Shown here in pieces: positions 47,304 through 59,440 of a stretch of 64,000 bases of DNA (its first letter is position 1; each line of letters begins with the position of its first letter). Below the pieces are notes generated by a model. That model searched no databases. It was given only the letters and a program-made list of their open reading frames with translations, and was not told where the DNA came from. Source of the stretch: Neocallimastix lanati (nom. inval.) (taxonomy: Eukaryota > Neocallimastigomycota > Neocallimastigomycetes > Neocallimastigales > Neocallimastigaceae); the NCBI GenBank assembly GCA_016946835.1, contig JACVTC010000068.1:1-64000 (forward strand), read 5' to 3'. A program made the translations under genes and the position numbers.

Positions 47304-48416
47304 GATTGTAAATTTTTCAAAAGTATTCAATTAACACCACGACCAAAAATGGCTGATTATACTTCTTATTCTGAAAAATTTAGAAATGCTCTTCATAAAT
47401 TTTTATATGGTAATAAATCAGCAAAAGAAGTTCTAATTGAGATTAAAGATATTACTCATATATATACCATTTCACTTAGCTTAGATGATAGTTCTGTTGG
47501 AATGGTATTCTTTATAATATGTACTACTATTTCTGTATTAATGATATTATCATTACTCGTTCTTATTAAAGATAAAGATAAAACTTATTTTGAATTTTTA
47601 CCTTATGATTTCTGGATTTTGATTGTTTTTGGATCTGTTATTATATTAAATACTTATTTATTAGGGTATGGAGAAAAAAATAGTATCAAATGTAATTTAG
47701 TAACATTATTCATATCTTTTGGATTTACTCTTAATTTAGTTCCTGTATTATATAAATTAATAATTAACTTTCCAGAACCTAATGCTAAAACTCAATGGGT
47801 TAGTCGTAATCGATATTTATTCCTTTTGATATTTATTACAATAGATATTGTATTATTTTTATTGACATTTATATCGCCTTATTCTGTCAAAAATAAAATT
47901 ATTAATGATGGTAAAAATTTCCAGATATGCCATATGGATAATGGATTTGGGAATTTTATTGTTATATTGATAGAAGTAATTAAAATAATTATAGCTATTT
48001 TAATTCTTGGTATGATTTTTATTGAATGGAGTCTCGAAAATACCTATTACGATATAAGATTTATTACTTTAGCAATTTATATGAATATTGTATCAGAAGT
48101 TTTATTAATAATATTCTTTTATTTAAAAGTTAATAATTATATTCTAATATTTGAATTACACACTTTATTTTATATACTCTTTTCATTATCAAATTATATA
48201 TTTATATATGGATTTAGATTAATCTGGAAATTTATAAAAGTAGATAATGAAGATGATGTGTATATAAAAAAATTTAGAGAAAATAATATTAAAATAAGTA
48301 GTACCAGTCCTACATTTGCCCACACAACCTTAACAAAAAATACCTCAAATCATAAATTTAATCCAAGTGTAGAAAAATTATCAAATAGAATATTAAGTTA
48401 TCATTACATGAAATAA
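45709..48416 (+). CDS. solute-binding-domain/class C seven-helix receptor (GPCR)
   Basis: Five exons placed by GT/AG sites with continuous phase: 45709-45757, 45878-46248, 46359-46527, 46684-46827 and 46978-48416, giving 723 aa. Exon 1 encodes a signal peptide (MINLYILVFFYFFISIA). Residues of about 20-400 resemble bacterial family-1 extracellular solute-binding proteins: an N-terminal lobe with DIIFYDNVYTTRFGQHLANL; PVSFDFAVLYTN; TWEELIETSKYI; and C-terminally AKVLTFITSKEIQKYM and YSEKFRNALHKFLYG. Seven hydrophobic helices follow at about 418-441, 454-473, 483-503, 524-546, 570-592, 606-626 and 632-654. A Cys before TM3 (IKCNLV) and one in the second outer loop (ICHMDNGFG) can form the class C disulfide. 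The tail is short and polar. Likely a plasma-membrane receptor; the ligand is unknown, though sugars are plausible from the binding-protein family. A truncated inverted copy lies at 50496-52137. Confidence 0.88.
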
Positions 48417-48949
48417 AATCATTATAGTAATTATTCCTATTTAATAAATTCAAATTTTAGCAATAATATTTGAAATTTGTTGTTTACTTCATATTAATTT
48501 AATTAATCCAAAATATTACATAATGAAATGTATATAAATATTTATAATGATGTATAATAAAAAATTGTATATATTAGATTTAAATAAAGAAAATAATAAT
48601 AAAATATATATATATATATATATTAAATTTAAATAATAAAAAAATTATTATCATCATTGTTAAAACTAGCTCAATCAGAAATATATTTTATATATATTGT
48701 TTATTATAATTTATATTTATTTAAGAATCCCATATTCAAATATTTATTATTACATGTAATATCAATAAAATATATAACGCATAATGTATATATAATCTTT
48801 ATTATTTTATAATTTAACATTATCCATACATTATGACTTTATTTTACATGTTTTATATTATTATTAACTCAATAAAATTAAACAAATATTTAAATATTTT
48901 TTTTTTATTTTTATTGATTATATATATGTTATTTAATTTAATAGCTAAA
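48417..48949. other. AT-rich intergenic sequence
   Basis: Downstream of the receptor gene. No gene, repeat pair or structure recognised beyond an AT dinucleotide tract at about 48604-48622. Confidence 0.5.
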
Positions 48950-50330
48950 TATTTAATTATTAAATCTTTCCATATTTTTACCAGTAGTTTATTATGTTAA
49001 AGGATCAATTGACAAATTATAAGTTCTAATATATTAATAATTTAATTTTGTTTTCTTTCAATTTATCATAAATAAATTTATATTTAATATTTATATATTT
49101 ACATCTATCTTTTGTATTTTCATTTTGGGAAACAAGCTTTATTATCAACATTATTTATAATTTTTTAATTTATATTTAGTAATTTCTTTGAATAAATTCC
49201 TTAACCATATTTCTTGTTTAGCACATTCTGTTAAACTAACAAATTCAGCTTCACTAGTAGAAAGAGTAACATTCTTTTGAATTTGTGATTTCCAAATTAT
49301 TGGACTTTTTCTAATAAAAATATATAATTAGTTTTAGATCTTCTTGTATTTTCACCAATTGTATAACTGCATCTGAATAACCTATTAATTTTATTTCCTT
49401 TATAATGAATTGATTTATGCTTTGTAGATTTTAAATATTTTAATACCATTAATAAAGTATTATAATCTACCAATGTTGAATTTTTATTGTGTCTTGATGC
49501 TTGGTTAATAGCTTAAACAATGCCTGGTCTATATTATACTGATATATATATTAAAGAACCTAAAAGAGATTGGTATTTATTTACATCTATTTATTCTGAA
49601 TATATTTTTTCGTGATTCGGAATTCTTCTACATGGATATTTTAAGATTCTAGTTATATTCATATTATATTTTTTAATAATTTTTTTTATTTAATCAGTTT
49701 GGGTATTTTGTAACCTTCTTTTGTTTTAAATATATTAATTTCAATAATTTTTTCTCTGTTTGATTCTTTTGATATTCCATATTTATTTTTTATATTATCA
49801 ATAAAATAATTAATTGCGTAATCTTCTCCAGCTATTAAAATATAACCTACATATAATGTTAATAGAATTGTTAATTTATTATTTTTAATATATAAGACAT
49901 TTATCAGGTGTATATTGTTTCATATTAATACTTTTTAAGAATGAAGAAATTTCTTTATTCCATGTTCTTCTAGATTATTTTAGTACTTATAAAGTTTTAT
50001 TTAAAAGCCATAATTTATTTTTTTTGTAGTTAATATTTCCAGATGGGATATTCATATATATCTTTTCATTTATATCTTCGTTTAAATGGGCAGCTTTTAT
50101 ATCTAGTTGTTTCATTTTCCATTTCTATATTGCAATATTTTCTGTATTGCAGGGATAGCTATTGTATTCTTAAACTATCGGCTTGCACAGTTGGAGAATT
50201 AGTATCAATAAATTTTTTATATTTGTTTTATTGGTAACCTTTCGCCACTAATCTAACTTTAAAAGTACCATCATCCTTGATAGTTTATACCCATATTGGA
50301 TCTGATCAAAAAATTTATGATAAGTTTCAA
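48950..50330 (-). pseudogene. Copia reverse transcriptase/RNase H remnant
   Basis: The minus strand, interrupted by many stops, carries Copia RT pieces near 50260-49800 and the RNase H signature TLSTSEAEFVSLTECAKQ at about 49270-49215. A C-terminal stretch near 49080 corresponds to RYIDIKYH...IRENN of other copies. It lies in the spacer of the inverted repeat. Confidence 0.75.
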
Positions 50331-50495
50331 TTTCGATGAAAAATCTAGAAAATTTATATAGCTTTATTTTTTGATTATGTAAATTTTTATAAATGATTTA
50401 ATTTCATTAAATTAATTATATTATATTTTAAAAAATTAAATCTAATTCAGAGTATATTTTTTTAATATATATAATTGTATTCTTTGTTATTAAAT

Positions 50496-51947
50496 TTATA
50501 TTAAATTTTTATTATATACTACTTTACAAACTTCCTCATCCTCATATAAACTAGGGATTCCAGAATATAAATTTTTTTCCATTACCATATTTTTTTGTAT
50601 TTCTTTAGATGTTATGAAGGTCAAAACTTTTGCGGAAGCCACTTTCTTTTCATATTTAATATTATCATTGATACCTATATTATATCCTCCAATGGTTGAT
50701 CCTGATATTCCATCTTTACCTCCTGGAATTGCAGATACATTATAATTGGTAAATGTTGGTGTATACCAATATTTTAAAAATATAAATTTTCCATTATTCA
50801 ATTTTTCTATCGTGTAATCATCACTAGATTTAAATACTAAATCTATTAAATAAATTTAATTAAATTTTAATTAATTAAATTTATATGAATTGTAAACTTA
50901 ACTTCTCCATAAATAACAATAATAATAATAATAAAAAAATAAAGAAAAAACAAAAAATTATATTGATTAACTAAAAATGAAAGAAGATTTACCTGAGCCT
51001 ATTTCTTCTTTCATTCTTTTCATCATTTCCAAAGCTTCAATTGCTTCTTTACTTGGAAATTCAGGATAATCATCATTAACTTCTTTTCTGAATGAATATA
51101 TAAATTCATAAAATGTACATGTTCCAGATTCTCTATCTAATATTTAATGTATTAGCATTTATATATATATATATAAAAATTATGATAAATTAAATAAAAA
51201 TTAAAGTATTTAAATTTAATTTTAATTAAATGTATATAATTAAATTATTAAATATATATATATATATTAATATTAATATTTTTTAAATTTACTATTGAAT
51301 AATCCATTGTAAGTCATTAAAGTATTATTAAGTTTTTCCTCTTCATCTCTAATATATTTACTTGTTTCTATTAATTCTTCCCATGTTGTTGGAATAGTTT
51401 TGTTATATTTATATATATAATTAAAATTTGTATATAAAACTGCGAAATCAAAACTAACTGGCTTAATGTATATTAAAGATTTAGTATTAATTTTTATTTC
51501 TGAGAAAAAAATATATAATTTTAAATATAATACAATAAAAAAAAAAATATTTAAAATGTATTATATATTACAAGTCCAACCCATTTGTCCTTTCCATAAA
51601 CACATGATCTTGAAGCAATTCCTGGTTTATATAAATCAATATGTTCATCAGGTATTAATCCTTTTAAATTTGCTAAATGTTGTCCAAATCTGGTAGTATA
51701 AACGTTATCATAAAAAATTATATCATATTCAAATTTTTTATTCATTTTAAAAGAAGCCTCAAGCAATGATTCATAATCTGAAACGAGAGTGGTTGAATTT
51801 GCATCAGAAAAAAGATTTAAATGTACATTAATATTTAATTTATTTTGTTTCGAAAATTTATTAAATTGTTTAATGAGGGGATAGTACAATTCTCCTGCAC
51901 CATTTCTTGCAAATGCAATTGCATTAAGAGTTAGAGTATTTGCTATT

Positions 51948-51991
<44 letters not shown>

Positions 51992-52137
51992 AGAAAATTT
52001 AAAAATAATTTTTTATATTATTTAAAATTTAAAAAGTTCTTTTTATTATATATTTACTATACCTATACTTATAAAAAAGTAAAAAAAAAAAAAAAAAAAA
52101 AATAAAAAAAAAAAACTAAAATATATAAATTAATCAT
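50496..52137 (-). pseudogene. truncated inverted copy of the receptor gene (binding domain only)
   Basis: Reverse-oriented duplicate of exons 1-5' of the receptor at 45709-48416. The exon-2 protein is identical over the 112-residue stretch compared, and introns are conserved. The exon-5 part has one visible change (IQKNMVME for IQKYMVME). Homology stops after EEVCKVV at 50517, and the frame reads YNKNLI and stops, so all seven helices are absent. The signal-peptide exon (ATG at 52137) contains an expanded T-tract (T12-A-T22 in place of T9), which shifts the frame unless it is a sequencing error. If expressed, it would be a soluble binding domain, but I regard it as a pseudogene. Confidence 0.85.
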
Positions 52138-53040
52138 TTCTCTTTTTAACTTATTAATAAAATCTTCTAAATAATAAATACTAATAAATTAAAATTTTCG
52201 TATTAATACTATTTCTTTTTATTTAAATAATAATATATATTGTTTATAAAAAAAATATTCAAAATTGTTTTAGGAATGTAATAAAAAAAAAAAAAAATAA
52301 TTAGCATATTTATTCCAGATTATTAAAAAAATTAAATTTTTATGATTTAATTTAAAATCAATACCAAATATCATAATTTAAATATAAATGTCTTACTATG
52401 ATATATATATATATTATATATCCAATAAATGAAAAATAAAAATTATTTTAACTCGATTAATGAATTTTCCTTTTGAAATTAAAATTTAAAAAAAAAAAAA
52501 AAAAAAAAATTTTTGAATGATCAAAATTCAATAAAAACTCATAATTAAATATAAAGTTACCAAAATTTAGAAATGAATAAATTATTATTACTTCAATTTC
52601 ATAATCAATGTTTTTATTTTTTATTTTATAATGTCTTGTATTATATTTATAATAAATTATTAATCTATAAATTTATCTATTCGAAAATAAATATTTCATT
52701 TGTATATATAATTAATATAAAATAAAATGTTTATAGTTTAATAAAAACAATTGATTTAATTATATTTAATTAATAATTATATATATTTTATTTAATTATA
52801 TAATTAAATCATATTGCATTCAATATTTTAAAATAATAAATAACTAATTAGAAGTTTTAGTAAAATCAAATATATAATAGAAAAAAACTATTAAAAAATA
52901 TTTATTAATATCAACACCATAAAACTTTTTTATGAAAATAAATATACAATAGGAAAAACTTTTAAATGGTTATTTATTATCAACACTATTTGATTTTTTT
53001 ATAAAATAAAAATATAGGAAAAACTTTTAACTGGTTATTA
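50517..53040. repeat. right arm of the inverted repeat
   Basis: Partner of 45180-47303. Beyond the pseudogene start it contains extra A/T tracts, about 200 bp (roughly 52650-52860) with no counterpart in the left arm, and two to three degenerate copies of a roughly 75-bp unit with AATAGGAAAAACTTTTAA at 52860-53040. Confidence 0.8.
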
Positions 53041-53131
53041 ATTATAAAAATTTAAAAAAATTTTTTTTTCTTAAAATTTTATTTTCTATATATAAATTTT
53101 TGTTAAGGAGTCAGATATGATGTGTATAATA

Positions 53132-53244
53132 CAAAATGTATTATTATTCAATTAAATTTTATTTATTATTTATTAATATATAAAGTATTTAAAAAGAATC
53201 ATTTTTAAACTTTCTTCATTTTTTGAATTTTTTGAGTTAAAATT
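53132..53244. repeat. 110-bp repeat, copy flanking the 5' LTR
   Basis: From AAAATGTATTATTATTCAAT to GTTAAAATT, ending exactly where the Copia 5' LTR begins. Repeated in the same orientation at 57484-57593 with a 3-bp indel and one or two substitutions. Confidence 0.9.
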
Positions 53245-53543
53245 TGTTAGAAATAAAGTTTAATATTATGATACTATATTATAGTTAGTTATATAATAAC
53301 TTAGAATATAATATTATTAATATATTAAATAATTAAATATATATTGTTATGTAAATATATTGTGGCGCATATATGACGTACATCATATACTTACATAAAC
53401 AACCAAATATAGTTATATTAAATGTAATAAATGATGTTTATATAATTGTATTATACAATTAATTATAAACAATAACCTTATTAAATAAAGATATTATTAA
53501 AAGTAGAGATCGAAATCTCAATTTCAAAGAAATATTTTTAATA
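53245..53543 (+). repeat. 5' LTR of Copia element (about 299 bp)
   Basis: Starts TGTTAGAAATAAAGTTTA and ends at ATTTTTAATA immediately before the PBS. No 3' LTR copy exists in the window because the 3' end of the element is lost. Confidence 0.75.
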
Positions 53544-53557
53544 GATTAAGAGTCTCA
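53544..53557 (+). other. Copia primer binding site (tRNA-Lys anticodon-arm type)
   Basis: GATTAAGAGTCTCA is identical to the PBS of the Copia element at 40993-41006. Its complement matches the tRNA-Lys(CUU) anticodon arm. Confidence 0.75.
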
Positions 53558-53729
53558 GTTTGACTCTACTAGTGTTTTATAATATTATATAACGAGTTTT
53601 TAATATTAAAATTAAGAAATATTTTTTTAAATAAAGATTAAATCATTTATTGATTATTTAATATAATAATTACATATTTTATTTTGTTGTCTTTTAAAAA
53701 AAAAAAAGAATAAATAAAAATAAAACAAA

Positions 53730-54802
53730 ATGAGTGAATCATTAACAATTTCATCTAATGTCAAAATATTAAGTAAAAGAATTATCCTTGTTGGGCCTCT
53801 GATATGGAACTGTTACTCGTCACCCATGAATTAGAATCTTATATTTACGAAGATAATGTTAAGATGATACATAAATCTGACAGCGAATACGAAGAAGGAT
53901 GTATTCCAATTATGTGCACTAAGGACCTGTACTACGCAAAAGGAGTGACTAAAAAGCAAATAAAAAATGATGCAATGACAAAAAGAATAATAAGTCTTAA
54001 TCTTGATGACTCAATCAAGATTAAAATAGATTTCAGAACAAAATCAGCACATCAAGTTTGGAAGCTGATTGAATCTACCTACTTAGAAAGTGAAGAGCAA
54101 AGGAAAATAAATTATAGAAAAGAATTGGAAGTAATGTCTTTTAACAAGAATGAAGATTTTGAATTATTTTTGTCTAACATGATAAATATTTTTAATAAAC
54201 TCAAGGATTTAAATGATGAGGTTAGTGACGAAGCAAAATATAATTATCTTTATAAATCGTTACCTTATGACCTCATACATGCGACCAACATTATTAGCTA
54301 TCACGATAATTGGGAAGGATGCTGCAAGCATTTAAATAAAATAATTCCAAAGTTAAAATTCTTAAAGGAATATAAAAATAATCAATATAACACTAATTCC
54401 TTGTTTAGCAGCACTGAAGAAAATAAACATAAAAATATAAATCATAATTATATAAACAAAAGAAATAATACGTACAATATTAATAAAAATTTCAAATGTT
54501 ATAATTGTGGCGGTTTCGGGCACATTGCAAGAAATTGTAGCAGTAAACGCCACATTAACAATGGTAAAAATTACAATAAATATAAGCACAATAATAAAGG
54601 AAAAGAGTATTCATACAAAAATAAAAAATACAATTCTAGAAAAGGACGTACATATGCGAACAATGCAGAAGAAACAAAATATGAAGAAAATTATAAAAAC
54701 ATTTATGATAACGTTTTAAATACAGACTACAACGATAATGAACATTGTGAATCCAATAGTGCGATTGTAGAGAAAAAGATAAATAATAAAAAGGATTTTT
54801 AG
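53730..54802 (+). pseudogene. Copia Gag, frameshifted near its start
   Basis: The likely ATG at 53730 (MSESLTISSNVK) leads into a stop after about 35 codons. The Gag frame proper resumes by 53780-53804 (NYPCWASDMELLLVTHELES), so one base has been lost or gained near 53775, either as real decay or as a homopolymer error. The remainder, to 54802, is a typical Copia Gag: a helical UBN2-like domain (DFRTKSAHQVWKLIESTYL, YRKELEVMSFNKNEDFELFL) and a CCHC knuckle CYNCGGFGHIARNC at about residues 232-245 of the 332-residue frame beginning at 53804. Pol follows in the -1 frame, and the two frames overlap across a run of five T at 54796-54800. Confidence 0.85.
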
Positions 54803-54822
54803 GTAACGGCAGTGTACTCCCT

Positions 54823-57531
54823 ATGCAGAATATTGATTATTATACTGCCGATAATTTAACAATAAATTTACCTAATAAAATCAATAATGACGTTACTGAA
54901 TGGACTTTAGATTCTGGAGCGTCATATCACATGACTGGAAATGTTAATAACTTAGTCGACTCCCAAAAACATGAAGTAAGCATCCACTTCGCAAATAATC
55001 ATATAATTAAATCAAAATTAATTGGAAAATTTGTAGGTTATATTAACGGTAACAAAATTACTCTTAATAACGTCTTGTATATACCTACATTCAAGAAAAA
55101 TCTTCTTTCAATTGACCATTTGAGCAATGAAAACTTTAAGACAGTATTTTATAGATACAAAAATAAAAATCATGCTGCTATATTTAATAACAAAAATAAA
55201 AGAATATACACATCAATATCAAATAATTCTAAAACATATAAAGTAATAATGACTAGAAAAAATATTAATATGCCCAACAGATACACTTGTAATAATTTAG
55301 AAAAAGCCACAGAAGATAATAATATGGAATTGTGGCACAGACGTATGGGTCATTTTAATATTGATTTAATTAAAGATAAATTATCCAAAATTAACATCTC
55401 GAAAAGATGTAAAATATGTTCAAAATCAAAACTAAAAAATTTCCCTTATCCACCTGCAAAAAATAATACCAAAGAAACATTCGAGCTTATCCATATGGAT
55501 CTAGTATATGTACCAGACTACTCTGTTTATGGAAATAAATATTTCTTAACTATATTAGATGACTACTCAAGATACAGCTGGATTTGTTTTATAGAAAATA
55601 AAAGTAAAACATTTGATGCATTTATCAACTGGTACAATCAAATTAAGAATATTTTTAATAAAAATATAAAGTATATTAAGACTGACAATGGTACTGAATT
55701 CTTTAACAATAGATTTAGAGAATTTTATGATAAAACCGGTATAGTACATGAGAGTACTATTCCTTACAATCCTCAACAAAATGGAAGAGTTGAGAGATTA
55801 CATGGAACTTTGATTTCTAATGCAGAGGCAATGCTTGCAGATGCAAAGTTAAATCATAAATTTTGGGAAGATGCAGTTTCAACTGCTAATTATATTCATA
55901 ACAGGTTACCACATAAAGGTAACAATAATAAGATCCCATATGAAATATTATATAATGATAAAGTTGACTATAATAAATTTAGGGTATTTGGGTGTTTAAC
56001 ATATTTCTACGTACCCAAACAATTTAGAAAAAAGTTTTCGAATACCACTTTACCAGGTATATTTTTAGGGTATGATGAAATTAATCATACAGCCTATAAA
56101 ATATATGATATTACAAACAATAAAATAATTCTTTCAAGAGCTGTAGTATTCATAGAAGATGAACCAGGAAATATGAATTCCCCTTCTACTACTCCAGACA
56201 CATTAAATTTCTTACCATATTGTGAAATCGAAGAAAATAATGATGAAATTGAAGATAATAATATTATTGATAATAATGTTAATAATAATTATAACAATAA
56301 TATAGGTGACAGTAACAATAACTATAATTATAACATTTATAATGATAATAATACAATAGATAATATTGAAAATATGAGAAAATCAAACAATGATAATTAT
56401 ATTAATTATAATTTAAATGAAAAATTTATTAATCCATATTTTAATCCAAATATTCCTTATAATGATGTTAATTTTAATAATTACCAAAATGGTAATAATA
56501 ACTTTATTTCCCCAATCAATTACAACTATCCTAATGTACCATTTTATAATATTAATGTACCAAATTATTTAAATTCTAACTTTAATCCTCAATTAATAAA
56601 TTCACAAAACGTTAATCCTTCATTTATAAATAATAATAAAAATAATTTAAATGAACTAAATTCAAATAATAATTATAATTATTTCCAAAATGAAAATAAT
56701 AAATATTTTTTAAATGGAAATAAAAATTATAATTATAATAATGATTATCTATTGAATAATTATAATAACAATTTAAACAATGTTAATTATTCAAGTAATT
56801 TAAATAAAAATATTGTTAATTATAATAATAATAAATTTATAGGTAATTCGAAAAATGTGATCAGGAATATTCAGGATGATGAAACAGATAATATTGATAA
56901 TACTAACGTTGATTTCAATAAAGCAAACATTATTAATCAACCCATTGAGAATAATAATAATTCATTCAATATTAATAATCTCCTTAAGGATCAAGATTCA
57001 AATAAGATAAATACTAATTCAATTCAAGAAAACTTAAATTTTGAAGTAGATAATGTAAACAAACCTTTAAAGGAAAATGCATATACAGGAATAAATAATA
57101 ATGGAAATATCACTAATAATTTAAATTTTAATTATAATAATAATTCCAATGAAAATATAAATAAACATAATTTGAATAATGATAATGAGTTATATGGGAA
57201 TAATTTTGATGATAAATATAATCATAATTTAAATGTTAACAACCAAGAAAATATAAATCATACTACAGGTAATGAAATAAAAGTAAGTAATATAACTCAT
57301 GATAATATTAGTGTAAATGAATCAAATGTTAATTCAAATAATTATTTAAATCCAAATACGAATGAAAGTAATGAGGAATATAATAATTTAAATAAATCTA
57401 AAGATATTTTGAATAATGCTATTATTGAGAAAATAAATATAAATAATAATATGAATAAGAATAAGAATGATATATATTCAAATAAAATGTATTATTCAAT
57501 TAAATTTTATTTATTATTTATTAATATATAA
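54823..57531 (+). pseudogene. Copia Pol lacking reverse transcriptase and RNase H
   Basis: Open frame of 902 codons; the pol frame extends upstream into gag's end, so entry by -1 frameshift is likely. Domains: protease LDSGASYHM (Asp at about 30); GAG-pre-integrase finger LWHRRMGHFN ... CKICSKSK at about 170-205; integrase core with HMDLVYVPD (about 226), KTDNGTEFF (about 287) and NPQQNGRVERLHG (Glu at about 324); then KFRVFGCLTYFYVP and GIFLGYDEINHTAYKIYD. From about residue 470 it is an Asn-rich linker, as in the Copia element at 30 kb. Where RT should begin, the frame runs into a copy of the element's own 5' flanking sequence (57484-57593) and stops. It cannot be autonomous. Confidence 0.9.
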
Positions 57532-57593
57532 AGTATTTAAAAAGAATCATTTTTAAACTTTCTTCAATTTTTGAATTTTTTGAGTTAAAATTT
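57484..57593. repeat. 110-bp repeat, copy at the truncated 3' end
   Basis: Same sequence as 53132-53244 and in the same orientation. It supplies the last codons of the truncated Pol frame. After GTTAAAATTT it continues AAGTCATATT, where the other copy continues into the LTR. Confidence 0.9.
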
Positions 57594-58180
57594 AAGTCAT
57601 ATTAATTTTAAAATAAAAAAAAAGATAAAAAATGAAAAAATAAAAAAAAAAAAAAACAATAATAAAAAAATTGTTTTAAAGTTCAACATAATATTTAAAC
57701 TTTTGTATATTAAAGTATTATAAATATTTATAATATTTGATTACATAATAATTTGTATGTAAAATATAAAATGAAAAATTTTTATGAAATTAATATTTTG
57801 AGACATCAAATGAAAACCACACCAATATTATATATGACAATAATAATGAAAATAATAGTATTATTAATATAATTACTGATAATAGCATAAAAAGCATAAA
57901 AAATCACAAATAATTTTTTAAACATAGATGTTAAAAAAAATTATATTAATAAAAATTTGAATAAAACAATTTCAAATTTAAATAAAAAATATAAATCTTA
58001 ATAATTATAAAAATTTATCTAAATCTAACCTTAATAATTATGAAATTGTAAACTGGAAACTTATTGAAAATAAAATTGAAAGCCACCATAAGAATCTGGT
58101 TAATTCGAAGATGAATGAAAAATTAAATTTAAAAAAATAATAAAATGAAAATATTAAAATTAGAGACTATAATTATAAAA
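57594..58180. other. AT-rich spacer
   Basis: No gene supported. Poly(A)-rich stretches; possibly the decayed linker of the following Copia remnant. Confidence 0.45.
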
Positions 58181-58940
58181 ATGAATTGGAAGATAATTTT
58201 AGTGATCTGGAAACTTTAGATAAAGGAAAATTAAGGAAATCCAAAGAAAAGGATATAAAATTTAATATTAATGGAATAATAATCTATTGCTAAGCAATAA
58301 AACAAAAATGATAAAACTGATGAAGAAAAAACTAAAAACTATTGAAAAAGAAAAAGAAAAAATTATCAATATAAAGAAGAAAGAAAAATGAAGGATAGAA
58401 CATCTATATTAAATATATCATTTTTTTGAGAGGAAACCAGATTCAGATGAAAATGAAAACCTCAAGAGAAATAGAGTTAATAACATTAATACGTTAATTC
58501 CAAAGAATTATGAAGAAACCAAGAATTCAGAAAATATCGACAAATGGAAAGATATAATAATAAAAAAAAGAATTACAAAATTTATGGAAAATGTGGATAA
58601 CAAAAATATTCCAAAAGGCGTTAAATTTCTCAATGTTATATGAGTTTTTACTATTAAAGATAATGGCATATATAAAGCAAGATTAATCTTAAGAGTTTTA
58701 CGACAAATTAAAATAGTTTATTACACCTGTACCTATTCTACTTCAATAGTAATGGATAGATTCATATTAACAATTACTATTACTTCAATATATAAATGGG
58801 ATTTTAAAACAAATCGATATTAAAGCTGAATATTTTAATGATAATAAAAATGAGAAAATATATGTTTAAATTCCGAAATGTGATAAGCACTTCAATTGCG
58901 GAAAATCTGGATTATTACAAAAGACTTTCTATGTATAACA
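58180..58940 (+). pseudogene. Copia reverse-transcriptase remnant
   Basis: Broken frames preserve the RT N-terminal half: KWKDIIIKKRITKFMENV near 58545, IPKGVKFLNVI, VFTIKDNGIYKARLILR at about 58650, then YTCTYSTSIVMDRFILTIT and QIDIKAEYFNDNKNEKIYV at about 58820. Several stops. It could be a displaced part of a Copia element related to the RT-less one just upstream. Confidence 0.75.
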
Positions 58941-59440
58941 AAATATTATAATAAATATTTAAAATCACTAATACAAAAAATTACTTTTTTTATTATTTTA
59001 TTTTATTATTTTTAAATTTTATTTTTATACTCATTATAATACTATAAGCCGCAAGGTTTGATATAATATTAATATTTAAAAAAAAAGTTTTATATAAAAA
59101 TTAAGTTTTATTAATAAATAAAATATTAAAATAAAAAAAAAACAATGAAAAAAATAATTTTTATTAAGAATTTTAATCATATTTATATTTTTTTTTTAAA
59201 AGTTTAAGCTATCAAAATAAAAAAAGAAGTTTCTAAAAAGTTCTTAAAAATTAAAGAATTTAGAAAAAATAGAAAATAATAGAATTAAAAATATAATGGA
59301 ATAAATTTTATTTAATTAAATATAAGAATTATCAAGAAATTTTAGTAATATCTTGAATTATAACAATACTTTTAGACATTTTAGAATAAGCTTATTAAAT
59401 AATAATAATTAATATAAATCTAACCCTATATATTGCCTAC
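58941..59440. other. AT-rich spacer
   Basis: No gene, repeat pair or RNA recognised. Confidence 0.45.

Noticed and set aside
51466-51696. 76-codon frame duplicated at 46124-46354 on the other strand
   Set aside because: Antisense to exon 2 and intron 2 of the receptor; its presence in both arms follows from the inverted duplication.
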